Assembly (NCBI GenBank): GCA_003232435.1 | Contig: QIJL01000403.1 | Span: forward strand, 1 to 49,150 | Length of the DNA stretch: 49,150 nucleotides | From: Flavobacteriales bacterium | GTDB lineage: Bacteria > Bacteroidota > Bacteroidia > Flavobacteriales > Flavobacteriaceae | Direction: 5' to 3' | Part shown: positions 25,992 to 34,656 of the stretch, piece after piece | How the letters are laid out: every line of letters starts with the position of its first letter | Position numbering within the stretch: the stretch's first letter is position 1 | The notes under the pieces: generated by a model | The model's database searches: none | The model's input: the letters and a program-made list of their open reading frames with translations, nothing else | Told to the model about the DNA's origin: nothing | Translations under genes and position numbers: made by a program

Positions 25992-27764
25992 ATGAATTGG
26001 GCGGTTTTATCTAATCAAGGGTTCCTGCTTCTTTGCGGAGGGATATTTTTAATCTTGATCTTGGTCGGCTGGGTGAACAAATCGGGTGGGAGGGGGACGG
26101 GCCGTTATGCTACGACACCTGAGATATTACGACATATGGGTAATTGGGCGAGATTCCCTTTGGCCCCCTTGATGTTTGTTTTTGTTTTGTTGGGGATTGC
26201 TTTGCCTGCTCTTGGGATCATCTATCGTGTTGATCCGCAGATGATTATGAACATTCAGAATCGGTGGCCTAATTATTTGGGTGTGTTGTTGATTGCTTCT
26301 GTCCTTGTTTTTTGGTTTATTTTTGAAGTCTATCTTCTTCCTGCCGACAAAAACCGCTTTCCGCTGGGAGAGAAGTTAGGGGTGTTCTCTATCAACCTTT
26401 CTCTTCCGGAAAAAGCGCGTTTTGAACATATTCGCCTTATGGGTCGTGCTGGGACAGGCAAGACCAGCAGTTTCATGTTTCCACAACTCCTTGAAGATGC
26501 GGCCGGAAATTGCACGTCTATCTTTTTAGATGTCAAATCACCTGAAGCCTATAAAACGATTGCAGGGGCTTGGACGGCGCGAGGGAAAAAAGTGATTTTG
26601 TTTGATCCTTTTCAAAAAGATTGCGTTGGTTTCGATCCATTGGCGTCGGTAGATCAAAGAGGTCTGGGTCAAATTGTAGAAACGGTTTACGGCAAGATTG
26701 ACACCAACGAGAACGCAACCAGCTTATGGTTTGAAGAACAGGAGCGGCGTTTCTTTTCTTTATTGTGTGAGCTGGTGATGGGCTTTAAAGATCCGGGACA
26801 ACGTTCTTTACCAATGGTCTATCAGCTTGCACTAAGAGGGATTCCTGCCATCCAAGAGGTTGTTACGTATTGCCGAAATACAAATTTACAAGAACAATTC
26901 GAACCTTATTTTAAAAATATGAATCGAATTTCTGATGTGATTAGTGGAGTACTGAACCGTTTAGATCTTTTTGCTCAACCTGAGATAGCGGCCGCATTTT
27001 CTCGATCAGATCTCGATATCGATTTATTATTTCGTGAACCAGTATTGCTCGTTATCGCAAGCCCGCATAGTAATGCCAAAGCCCGACTCGGGGCATCCAT
27101 ATTGCTTCGAGCCATCATGCAAAAAGTTTATGCAAGTCCGGTTCGCAAAAAGAAAGACGGGGTATCCGTTTTTTTCTACCTGGATGAGTTTTATGCCTTA
27201 CATCTACCGGATATGGCAGATTTTGCGAATACGGCCCGATCCGCAAGGGTTGGAATTTTGACAGGTTTGCAAACACCAGAGCAACTCCTTCGGTATAAGC
27301 GGCATGAGGTTGCCTCAATATCCATTAATACAAAGGTTGAGGTCTATCTCCAGGGGTGTGATCCCCAAACATGTGAAGTGTTAAGTAAACGTCTTGGTCG
27401 CAGAGTCATTAAAGAGAAACGGCGTTCCCGATCGATTAAACATGGGACAAGTGTCTCAGTATCTTACCTGGAGATTTTACTTGAAACGCCTGATTCCATC
27501 GAAAATTTACCTGAAGATCAGGCATTAATTTTTTGCGCAGGGATGCGGGCCATAAAAATAAAACAAATGCCATTTTATAAAACCCATCGGTATAAGAAGC
27601 AAATCGATTTGCCGGTTACTGCGTATCGACCGAACCTTGATCCTTTATCCCCTCCCCATTTTAAAGACATTGATATCCCTGTCTTTGGTCTGGAAACACA
27701 GGATGAGGATCTCACAGCATCAAAGCATGTGAAAAAAGGAGAAGAGGATATTATGCGATTTTGA
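25992..27764 (+). CDS. traD: TraD, type IV coupling protein (VirD4/TraG family)
   Basis: 590 residues. Two N-terminal membrane regions (10-27 and 55-77, plus 94-115) are followed by the ATPase domain: Walker A GRAGTGKT at 151-158, LDVKSPEAYKTI, LFDPF, and Walker B FFYLDEF with the catalytic Glu at 399. Late block ARVGILTGLQTPEQL is typical of VirD4. It brings the relaxase-DNA complex to the channel and pumps the strand. It follows the degenerate paralogue by 13 bases. Confidence 0.95.
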   Translation: MNWAVLSNQGFLLLCGGIFLILILVGWVNKSGGRGTGRYATTPEILRHMGNWARFPLAPLMFVFVLLGIALPALGIIYRVDPQMIMNIQNRWPNYLGVLLIASVLVFWFIFEVYLLPADKNRFPLGEKLGVFSINLSLPEKARFEHIRLMGRAGTGKTSSFMFPQLLEDAAGNCTSIFLDVKSPEAYKTIAGAWTARGKKVILFDPFQKDCVGFDPLASVDQRGLGQIVETVYGKIDTNENATSLWFEEQERRFFSLLCELVMGFKDPGQRSLPMVYQLALRGIPAIQEVVTYCRNTNLQEQFEPYFKNMNRISDVISGVLNRLDLFAQPEIAAAFSRSDLDIDLLFREPVLLVIASPHSNAKARLGASILLRAIMQKVYASPVRKKKDGVSVFFYLDEFYALHLPDMADFANTARSARVGILTGLQTPEQLLRYKRHEVASISINTKVEVYLQGCDPQTCEVLSKRLGRRVIKEKRRSRSIKHGTSVSVSYLEILLETPDSIENLPEDQALIFCAGMRAIKIKQMPFYKTHRYKKQIDLPVTAYRPNLDPLSPPHFKDIDIPVFGLETQDEDLTASKHVKKGEEDIMRF

Positions 27765-27813
27765 TGTTGTCCCGGAAGTTGGAACATTCCCATACATTAA
27801 AAGAAGGTGACGA

Positions 27814-29529
27814 ATGGGTCAGATTAATTTATTTGAGGAGGTTAAACGCAGGGCTGATTTATTGCACTTAGTGGAGAATTTTGCTGAAGGAAAAATTTCT
27901 GGCAATGGCAATAAACGGCAGTTATCAGTATGTCCTTTTTGTAAGGGGCATGGCTGTTTTTCTATCTCTCTTGAGATACAACTCTTCAATTGTTTCCAGT
28001 GCCCTTCCCCCGGTTCCGGGGGAGATATTTTCACATTTATGCTTAAGTTAAGAGGCTATGACCGTTTTTCTGCCCTTAAAGAGATTGCGGAGCTGATTGG
28101 CTATGCCCTACCTGAAAAAAGTAAACCCTCAAAGCGTGATATCCGCGATGAGATTGCGCTCAAACTCAAGACGGATTGGAATTTGCCGGAGGCAAATGTG
28201 TTTTGGGAGTATCTAACAGTAACTCGGAAACTTTCTCCTGATGTGCTTAGTGCACATGATATTGGGTTCTATCGTGGCCGCCAGGAGATGATGGAATATT
28301 TGAGAAAGAAGGGATTTGGACTTTCCGAAATTAAATCGTCAGGGATTTTAACGCGAAATTTTGGAGAATTTTACAAGATCATATTTTCTTGGCGAGGTCG
28401 TAACGGGAAAGTAGAAGGTTTTGTGGGTGCAGCGACCAAAGGACAACTTGAAAGAATCAATCGGTCTGAAAAAGATCTTTATCCAAAATATAAAAAAAAT
28501 TATGATTTTCAAGTAACAGCCCCATTTAATCACATTTTTGCAAAACGTTGGGTTCCAACAGATCGTGCTTTGATTTTTGTTGAAGGGATTGTGGATTGTC
28601 TTCATCTTTTGTCGATTGGGATTAAAAATGTGATTGCTTTAGGGGGTTCCGCATTTGATGCTGGCTTTATTGGAGCCTTACAGACAACCGATTACGAACG
28701 ATTCATTTTTTTATTTGATGCCGATCCGGCGGGGACAAAGGCAACCCGTAGAACTATGCAGATAATTTGGGAAAATGGTGCGAAATTTAGTTTGTATGTT
28801 GCTCAGATTGTTTATACAGATCCAGATGATGACTCTCGTATGATTAAGGACCCAGACGAGCTAATAAAGAAGCTTGGGCCTGATGTAATGAGATCCGTTG
28901 TTCAAGACCCTGTGCGGGCGGGTTCCTGGTTGGTTGGTGTGTTGTGGGATGAAAATGACATGAAAAACCCCTTGGTGCGGGATCAGGTCTTGGAAGAAAT
29001 TGGGGGGCTTTGGGGTTTTATAGAAGACGTTATTGAAAAAAAGGAAATGTTGATTGTTTTATCGAAAGCATGCGGAGTTCCACAAGACAGCTTGCTTAAA
29101 ACGATTGAAAAGCATGGCAGTGCAAAACTTGTTATTTCGACGAAGATATCTCCTTTAAATGAACAAAATGACCTTTCCTCACGTGATAAAGGACTGATAA
29201 AACAGTTAAAGGAAGATTTGAGTGAGGTTAAAAAAGAAGTCAAACTTTTAAAACAGGAGAAGAAGCTTTTGTTTATGGCTTACGCCAGTTTTGTTACCTA
29301 CATAAAGGTATTGGCTAGGGCAAGACAAGTCTGGCATATATCTCGAATCTCCGATGGTCATGTTTATCTCATAAAACTGATTAAAAAGAAGTCTGAAGGT
29401 GTGCCAAGGAAAATTAAACAGATTGAGCAGATGTTTTCAAAAGTTAAATTGAACAATCCGGATCAGATCCAGAAGGAGCTGACGACCCTCTTAAAGGAGA
29501 ACCAAGAGGAAGATAGGAGGATAACGTGA
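27814..29529 (+). CDS. DnaG-like primase with CPFC zinc finger and Toprim domain
   Basis: 571 residues. The zinc finger has Cys40, Cys43, Cys60 and Cys63 (CPFCKGHG ... FNCFQC). DnaG normally has CPFH, so His is replaced by Cys. Next come GDIFTFMLKLRGYDRFSALK, the RNA-polymerase-like region and the Toprim motif pair FVEGIVD and FLFDADPAG. The C-terminal 150 residues are charged and coiled, unlike the DnaB-binding domain of cellular DnaG. It probably primes second-strand synthesis after transfer. No helicase domain is present in this chain. Confidence 0.92.
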   Translation: MGQINLFEEVKRRADLLHLVENFAEGKISGNGNKRQLSVCPFCKGHGCFSISLEIQLFNCFQCPSPGSGGDIFTFMLKLRGYDRFSALKEIAELIGYALPEKSKPSKRDIRDEIALKLKTDWNLPEANVFWEYLTVTRKLSPDVLSAHDIGFYRGRQEMMEYLRKKGFGLSEIKSSGILTRNFGEFYKIIFSWRGRNGKVEGFVGAATKGQLERINRSEKDLYPKYKKNYDFQVTAPFNHIFAKRWVPTDRALIFVEGIVDCLHLLSIGIKNVIALGGSAFDAGFIGALQTTDYERFIFLFDADPAGTKATRRTMQIIWENGAKFSLYVAQIVYTDPDDDSRMIKDPDELIKKLGPDVMRSVVQDPVRAGSWLVGVLWDENDMKNPLVRDQVLEEIGGLWGFIEDVIEKKEMLIVLSKACGVPQDSLLKTIEKHGSAKLVISTKISPLNEQNDLSSRDKGLIKQLKEDLSEVKKEVKLLKQEKKLLFMAYASFVTYIKVLARARQVWHISRISDGHVYLIKLIKKKSEGVPRKIKQIEQMFSKVKLNNPDQIQKELTTLLKENQEEDRRIT

Positions 29530-29813
29530 CAATAGAAGAAATTATTGATTTCCTGAAACCAGGCGATGTAATGACACATCAACTCTGTGGGGGAGGATTG
29601 ACAGAGCATTTTTTCATTGGGATGGATGGAAATTCTATCTGTGGATTTCCGACGACAGATACAATGCTGATTGAGGGTAGTGCTTTGGAATTCAATGCTA
29701 TTTCTCCCAAGAACATCACTCATATTAATCGAATTTCGGTATCGGTAGATGTTTTGGAGTTTGTTAAAATTCAGCCTCACAGACCGTATGCAAAAATCGG
29801 AGAATCATTTTGA
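29526..29813 (+). CDS. Unknown 95-residue protein
   Basis: GTG start overlapping the primase stop by four bases, and the stop overlaps the next gene's TTG by four bases, so it is an operon member. A compact mixed alpha/beta protein with no membrane helix or signal. Contains LCGGGLTEHFFIGMDGNSICGF in its first half. I do not recognise the family. Confidence 0.75.
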   Translation: MTIEEIIDFLKPGDVMTHQLCGGGLTEHFFIGMDGNSICGFPTTDTMLIEGSALEFNAISPKNITHINRISVSVDVLEFVKIQPHRPYAKIGESF

Positions 29814-30631
29814 GAAAGGGGCTTTATTTAACGGATCGAGATATCGATATGTTTGTGTATCTTGCGTATGGCCCGGCGTTTGAGGATGATCTGAATATAC
29901 GATTCTTCATTTCTGAAGGAAAGAAGGTTTTAAGGAAAGTGTTTCTTCGTCGGCTAAAAAAACTCATTGAATATAAATATATTGAGTGTTATTGGCCGCC
30001 CCGAGCTTTGGTCAGAAATAAGCAGCGGCAAGGGATATGTATCTTAGCTGCTGCGGGCATAAAACAAATAAATTATGAATCCTTAGTGCCACATTCACGG
30101 GTACGCCATGTAAAGTTGGACACGAGAACCATATTTCACGAAGTGATGCTAACGCGCCTGATTCGGAAGATTTATGATGGCGAGCCGAGGCGGTATCAGG
30201 TAACACGTATGGAGGATCATTTTGATCTCGCAAAACTGATCCAAAGAGCACGCATGAAAAGAATTCCTGATTTGAAGTTTACGGTGCAGCTGATCAATGG
30301 ATCTTATTTTAGTTTTATTGTTGAGATAGATGCTGGGACAACGCATATGCCTGAATTTATGCAGAAACTTCAGACGTTCATGACATTACTGCCCGCACTG
30401 ACCCCCAAAGGAGTTAAGGAACCTGTTGGAATGCTCGTTGTCTGTCATACGGCGGCGCGGATGGCTGAACTTCAGAAGGCTGTTATGGAGAGTCATGTCA
30501 TGACGCGTATTAAATTCAATTTTTTATTTAATACGATCTATGGCATTGATAATCATCTGGGGTTGTTCAATCCTTGGTATCGTGCAGATGGTCAAAAGAT
30601 AGAGGTTATTTTTAGAAAAGGCCAAGGGTAA
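29810..30631 (+). CDS. Replic_Relax-like protein (replication/relaxation family)
   Basis: 273 residues, TTG start overlapping the previous stop. The N-terminus (LTDRDIDMFVYLAYGPAFED ... FLRRLKKLIEYKYIEC) looks like the winged helix of Replic_Relax proteins. The central IPDLKFTVQ then FSFIVEIDAGTTHMPEF with a following KLQTFM matches their EID-x-GT and K...Y core, which resembles a nuclease fold. The family occurs on plasmids and conjugative elements as an accessory to replication or mobilisation. Subfamily unknown. No relaxase motif (HUH) is present. Confidence 0.6.
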   Translation: MRKGLYLTDRDIDMFVYLAYGPAFEDDLNIRFFISEGKKVLRKVFLRRLKKLIEYKYIECYWPPRALVRNKQRQGICILAAAGIKQINYESLVPHSRVRHVKLDTRTIFHEVMLTRLIRKIYDGEPRRYQVTRMEDHFDLAKLIQRARMKRIPDLKFTVQLINGSYFSFIVEIDAGTTHMPEFMQKLQTFMTLLPALTPKGVKEPVGMLVVCHTAARMAELQKAVMESHVMTRIKFNFLFNTIYGIDNHLGLFNPWYRADGQKIEVIFRKGQG

Positions 30632-30632
30632 T

Positions 30633-31373
30633 ATGACAACCCGTAGCAAAATAGAATGGACAGAGCAGACCTGGAACCCGACAACAGGATGTACAAAAAT
30701 TTCGCCTGGCTGCAAACATTGTTACGCAGAAACCATGGCGCAAAGACTAAAGGCCATGGGCGTTCGGGGGTATGAAAATGGATTCGGGCTTTCGCTGTTA
30801 CCGGAACGCCTGGGTGAACCCTTAAAACGCCGCAAACCAACGATCTACTTTGTCAACTCGATGAGCGATCTTTTCCACGAAGAAATCCCCTTTAATTTTA
30901 TTGATCAGGTTTTTGAAGTCATCCGGACGACACCTCAGCATACCTACCAGATCCTTACAAAGCGTGCCAAACGGATGAGGAAGTATTTCACCAATAATAA
31001 ACGCATTGTCCCAATCAATGCCTGGTTGGGTGTCTCCGTTGAGGACAGGAAATGCGGTCTGCCACGAATCGATACCTTACGAAGAGTTGACGCAAACATT
31101 AGATTTCTTTCCATTGAGCCGCTACTCAATGATATCGGAAAACTGGATTTAACCGACATCCACTGGGTAATCGTTGGGGGTGAATCCGGGTCTAAGGCAC
31201 GACCAATGAAACCAGAGTGGGTAGAGGCCATTCGGAAACAATGCAGACAGCAAGATGTCGCCTTCTTTTTCAAGCAATGGGGTGGATGGGGTGCTGATGG
31301 AATACGCCGTGCGAAGAAAGAGAATGGCAGAATTCTGGCAGGTCGTACATGGGACGAAATGCCAGTTTGGTAA
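30633..31373 (+). CDS. DUF5131 / phage Gp37-Gp68-type three-Cys protein
   Basis: 246 residues. It begins with the family hallmark KIEWTEQTWNPTTGC and three cysteines at 20, 27 and 30 (C-x6-C-x2-C), then YFVNSMSDLFHE, YQILTKRAKRM, WLGVSVED, SIEPLL and WVIVGGESG near the end. The fold is radical-SAM-like, and the Cys cluster may bind iron-sulfur. Relatives are found in phages and mobile elements, often beside a TcmP partner; none is seen here. Chemistry unknown. ATG is two bases after the previous stop. Confidence 0.9.
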   Translation: MTTRSKIEWTEQTWNPTTGCTKISPGCKHCYAETMAQRLKAMGVRGYENGFGLSLLPERLGEPLKRRKPTIYFVNSMSDLFHEEIPFNFIDQVFEVIRTTPQHTYQILTKRAKRMRKYFTNNKRIVPINAWLGVSVEDRKCGLPRIDTLRRVDANIRFLSIEPLLNDIGKLDLTDIHWVIVGGESGSKARPMKPEWVEAIRKQCRQQDVAFFFKQWGGWGADGIRRAKKENGRILAGRTWDEMPVW

Positions 31374-31417
31374 CAGCCTACAATTAGATTTATTACAATC
31401 ACAAAATAGGCATTCTT

Positions 31418-31438
31418 AGGAGGTCTTTTCGTATGTAA
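31418..31438 (+). promoter_or_regulatory. Strong ribosome site followed by a start-stop (ATG TAA)
   Basis: AGGAGGT at 31418-31424 is spaced eight bases from ATG at 31433, which is directly followed by TAA. It lies in the 128-base gap before the membrane protein gene. Either a minimal start-stop regulatory element or the remains of a lost gene. Confidence 0.3.
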
Positions 31439-31501
31439 ATTTGGTATGAATTTTGCTTTTTTTAGAAATGAACCTTAAAGTGGAAAATTAGGTGTGCAAT
31501 C

Positions 31502-32236
31502 ATGAAAAATATGGAGATTGATCTTGAAGCAGAGCCTCCATCAATAGAGGAGATTTCAGAACTGCGGGGGTTATCTGAGCAGATATTTATGTATGCACAC
31601 CAACGTGCTCAAGGCGTTGCAGATCGCACGCTAGTCATTAGTATCCTCTCCTTGATAATAATTGTTGCCATCGAAATTTTCATGGGGGCCAATTTTGTGA
31701 ATTTCGGAGTAACCTTCGGGATTAGCTGTGTTGTTTTGTTTATTTTATGGACATTGGAGGAAGATATCAAAACAAAGGCGGAGACAATATTCTCCTTTAC
31801 CGCTTGGGGGGTAGTACTTAGCCCCCCCCTTCTGGCGGCCTTCTTCAGCGATATTTTGCCTACAATGGAAAGTATTGGTGGTGTCCCTCTGGATACGATT
31901 GTCAATTATGGTAACTATCAGGGGAGTTTGATATCAATAATTATCTTACGGGTGGTTCTGGAAGGATTTATTGTTGTGATTTTGGGGTATATGGTTTGGT
32001 CGATATGGGTCGATACTCCCCGTGAAACGTCTCAGCATTTTTTAGAAAGCCTCAAGATAATGTCCCCCGCTAAATATTCTGATGAAATCATAAATATCTC
32101 GCGATGGGCAAATACAGATAAAGTTATCCAGAACTATTTAAAAAAGGTGTCTCTTTCGGGGCGTGGAATTATCTACGCTGAATTCGAGGCGGCCCAAAAA
32201 TGGATTGAAGGAACTAAAGATCGAGAAAGTATTTGA
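31502..32236 (+). CDS. Unknown membrane protein with cytoplasmic ends
   Basis: 244 residues: an acidic N-terminus (EIDLEAEPPSIEEISE), hydrophobic segments at about 43-61, 65-84, 97-118 and 143-170, then a soluble 70-residue C-terminus ending in a helical segment (IIYAEFEAAQKWIEG). No catalytic motif. The ribosome site is weak. Transcribed with the following small genes, although gaps are larger than in the transfer operon. Not recognised. Confidence 0.75.
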   Translation: MKNMEIDLEAEPPSIEEISELRGLSEQIFMYAHQRAQGVADRTLVISILSLIIIVAIEIFMGANFVNFGVTFGISCVVLFILWTLEEDIKTKAETIFSFTAWGVVLSPPLLAAFFSDILPTMESIGGVPLDTIVNYGNYQGSLISIIILRVVLEGFIVVILGYMVWSIWVDTPRETSQHFLESLKIMSPAKYSDEIINISRWANTDKVIQNYLKKVSLSGRGIIYAEFEAAQKWIEGTKDRESI

Positions 32237-32307
32237 AACCTGTTAGCTGTAGAAAATAGAATACGCTTTAATAGTAAAATTAACTTTTGAAGATAGGAGC
32301 GAAAAAA

Positions 32308-32661
32308 ATGGCGGTCAAACGTTTGGGAGGAGGGCAGTTACACAAAATCCTTTACAGGGTCTCTTTAGAGCAGAACCTAGACGCCTTCAAGGCCAGTAAA
32401 AAAGCTGCGGCCGCAGATGCCTTTGAACTCGCAAATCTCAAAGAACTCAAATCCGACTATTTGCATGCACTCTCCTTCTATAAGCAAGCCGTCGATCTTG
32501 CACCAGAAAACAGCGCCTACCTTAAAGCTCTTCAAAATTTAGAAAACAAGCTCGAAGCGGATCATCTCTCTAGAAAGTTAGGGGGAGAGGAATCGATACT
32601 TCCTTATATAAATTGTGAACAATCCAAACCACCCGAAAAAAGGGTCGGCTATCAAAGTTGA
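32308..32661 (+). CDS. TPR-like small protein
   Basis: 117 residues from ATG 32308, preceded by AGGAG; an in-frame TTG at 32287 is less likely. One clear tetratricopeptide-like unit lies at about residues 35-68 (LKELKSDYLHALSFYKQAVD, LAPENSAYLKAL). A single TPR suggests protein binding with partners or dimerisation. The remainder is charged and low in complexity. Function unknown. Confidence 0.65.
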   Translation: MAVKRLGGGQLHKILYRVSLEQNLDAFKASKKAAAADAFELANLKELKSDYLHALSFYKQAVDLAPENSAYLKALQNLENKLEADHLSRKLGGEESILPYINCEQSKPPEKRVGYQS

Positions 32662-32714
32662 GCCGATTTGAGCAGCTTAACCAAGCATCGACCCTGGCCG
32701 TAAAGGATACAAAA

Positions 32715-33047
32715 ATGAAAAAAAATGAACCCAAAAATTTTTCAAAAAAAGCGAAAAAAGTAAAAGCTAAATCTTGTGATCTTGCCCCTGGAACGGGCGA
32801 AGCAACGGCATTCCCACTGGATCATATCACTGGGAGCGAGATATTCATAGGCTCGATTTCGGATGGCATCCACTCTGAGCCCCTGCTCAAACCTCTCACT
32901 GAGCGCGAGATGATAGATCTGGCACAGAGGCATGGGCTTTCTATGTGTCCCGATCCGCTTGTTGAACTGCGTGCGGAGTATCTATTGCGGGGTTTGGATG
33001 AAGACCCAACTGCTAACAGCGATAGTGAAAAAAGCATTATAGACTAG
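32715..33047 (+). CDS. Unknown hydrophilic protein
   Basis: 110 residues from ATG 32715 with AAAGGA upstream; the open frame extends to a TTG at 32658 overlapping the previous gene. Lys-rich N-terminal 25 residues (KKNEPKNFSKKAKKVKAKS) are followed by an acidic, partly helical C-terminal half (LTEREMIDLAQRHG). No membrane segment. Not recognised. Confidence 0.55.
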   Translation: MKKNEPKNFSKKAKKVKAKSCDLAPGTGEATAFPLDHITGSEIFIGSISDGIHSEPLLKPLTEREMIDLAQRHGLSMCPDPLVELRAEYLLRGLDEDPTANSDSEKSIID

Positions 33048-33063
33048 CTCATGGACTGGAGAT

Positions 33064-33918
33064 TTGAAAATCATTAGGAAAATACATCTTTTGCTTTCGA
33101 CCCTTGCCCATTTTTCTATCCCATCTTTTTTCTATGTTTGGATTTTCTGGCTTGCCGCAACTTTAGTGCTCCTCTCTAATCCAGAGTTTCAGGGTATCTC
33201 TCTCTATGTAATCTCAATACTAGAGGCACTTACCATTGGTGTTTTAATCTCTTTATCTTTTTCAATTATTTTCACTGGCCTGAAAAATTTTTACCCATCA
33301 GAAAATGATCATGTGTTGATAAAATCTGCCGGAATTGCTCAGAGTGCTCAGAGTGTGTATTTGCCGGGCGATGTTTATCATCAGGTCGCAATTCATGAAG
33401 CGGGTCATCTTCTTTCTCTTGGGCTTTATGAAACCCTTCCCGATACGATTGAAGTGTTTATAAATTCTCACTATTCAAACCCAACGGGAAATGTGTCTTA
33501 CCGCTACAAGAATGCTTATTCGTCTAGTTTTGTGTCCCGTCTGGCCGAGATGAAGTTTTCTCTTGCTGGGATAAGTGCTGAACTTGCCGTTTTAAATAAG
33601 GAAAAGCTTGGGTCTCGGAGTGATTATTCTGGTTGGGAACAAAAAGCAAGAGAGGTCTTAGATGAAGGTTATGGAATAAAACCTTGGTTTATCCATCCTT
33701 CAAATAAAGCCGAGGCGTTGATTAACGCCAAAACACTTAAGGCTATGAGATCGGAGCAAATAGATTATATGATGGAATTCATGAAAGAAAATTCTGAACT
33801 TATTCTTGAAATTGCTGAAGTGCTAAAAACTGAGGGTCGGTGCGCAACAGAAATAGTTTTACCTTTTATCAGCAGGGCAAAGCTGCTTTCTGTTCCTTCA
33901 CTTAAGCACAGAACCTAA
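33064..33918 (+). CDS. Stand-alone M41 (FtsH-like) membrane metallopeptidase
   Basis: 284 residues. Two hydrophobic segments (about 15-38 and 45-72) precede a soluble domain with the zinc motif HEAGH at 111-115 (YHQVAIHEAGHLLSLG). A second block, KFSLAGISAELAVLNKEKLG then SRSDYSGWEQKAREVLDEGYGI, matches the FtsH peptidase region that gives the third zinc ligand (Asp187). The AAA+ ATPase module of FtsH is missing, so it is a small ATP-independent relative. TTG start at 33064 has GGAG too close, so the start is uncertain. Confidence 0.7.
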   Translation: MKIIRKIHLLLSTLAHFSIPSFFYVWIFWLAATLVLLSNPEFQGISLYVISILEALTIGVLISLSFSIIFTGLKNFYPSENDHVLIKSAGIAQSAQSVYLPGDVYHQVAIHEAGHLLSLGLYETLPDTIEVFINSHYSNPTGNVSYRYKNAYSSSFVSRLAEMKFSLAGISAELAVLNKEKLGSRSDYSGWEQKAREVLDEGYGIKPWFIHPSNKAEALINAKTLKAMRSEQIDYMMEFMKENSELILEIAEVLKTEGRCATEIVLPFISRAKLLSVPSLKHRT

Positions 33919-34025
33919 GCCTAACTGAATCGCCCAGGATCAACGATCCTAAAGACTGGTAATCCATGGGCCCTTGCTGCGAGGCACGGCCACCATCGCC
34001 GATAGTAACGATGTTGTCTAGAATT

Positions 34026-34061
34026 TGCAGGGCTTTTTGTATTTTGAAGCAAAGCCCTGCA
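34026..34061. terminator. Hairpin between convergent genes
   Basis: Eleven-base arms (34026-34036 and 34051-34061) surround a 14-base loop between the rightward peptidase gene and the leftward RHH gene. There is no long T-run, so termination is only probable. A second small dyad, AGGATC-AAC-GATCCT, lies at 33936-33950. The rest of 33919-34099 shows nothing. Confidence 0.4.
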
Positions 34062-34099
34062 TTTGAGGAGGTAGATCTACATCCAACTAATTCTACTTC

Positions 34100-34300
34100 T
34101 CAGAGCTTGATATTTAATCGAATTTCTTCTTCATCCAATATTTTAGAAATTGCGTCCAAAATTAGATTTGATTTAGGTCTTCCCGTGATCTTGCGCCAAT
34201 TATCGAGACGTTCAAAATCTCTTCGGGATAGAAGGATAGGATAGCGGATACGAGATGAGCCTTCATTTACCCCATATTGCTGTCTTTTCTTCTTTTTCAT
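34100..34300 (-). CDS. Ribbon-helix-helix-like small protein
   Basis: 66 residues: a basic start (KKKKRQQYG), then a short beta strand (SRIRYPILLSRRDFERLD) and two helices (WRKITGRPKSNLILDAISK, ILDEEEIRL), the layout of RHH DNA-binding proteins such as CopG or MobC-type accessory factors. The ATG overlaps the preceding gene's TGA. Could be an antitoxin-like or autoregulatory protein of its operon. Confidence 0.6.
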   Translation of the reverse strand: MKKKKRQQYGVNEGSSRIRYPILLSRRDFERLDNWRKITGRPKSNLILDAISKILDEEEIRLNIKL

Positions 34301-34656
34301 TCAAACAAGGAGGCTTGTTGTGTGGGTTTCTTTTTTATCCGATTTATAGCTATTTTAAAGGCTTTATCTAGGAGGATCCCTTCCCGATGTATGGCCAGAG
34401 CTTGTCGGACTATTGGGATTTCATTTCGGTCATAAAACCGCTTTGCCCGCACTTTTTTTTGAATGGCAGTTACGGTCAACAATTTTTTCTCAAGGAGATA
34501 ATGTATGGCATTCCTATACGCAACCTTATCTTTTTTTGAGGCAGGGCATGCGGCCATAAAGTTCCGCAGCGATATATATCGTGATGGATCTGGTGGAGAT
34601 TGAACAAAAGTCACATGCTGCATGTTCTCTGTTTTTCGAATACGTTCTCGTTGCAT
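34297..34656 (-). CDS. Small basic protein, possible DNA-binding
   Basis: 119 residues, ATG 34656 with GAGG upstream. The chain is basic and helical; the block YISLRNFMAACPASKKDKV ... LLEKKLLTVTAIQKKVRAKR looks like a helix-turn-helix or excisionase-type fold followed by a helical tail. Its start lies within the 3' end of the preceding gene (46-base overlap), so the three leftward genes form an operon. Not matched to a named family. Confidence 0.55.
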   Translation of the reverse strand: MQRERIRKTENMQHVTFVQSPPDPSRYISLRNFMAACPASKKDKVAYRNAIHYLLEKKLLTVTAIQKKVRAKRFYDRNEIPIVRQALAIHREGILLDKAFKIAINRIKKKPTQQASLFE

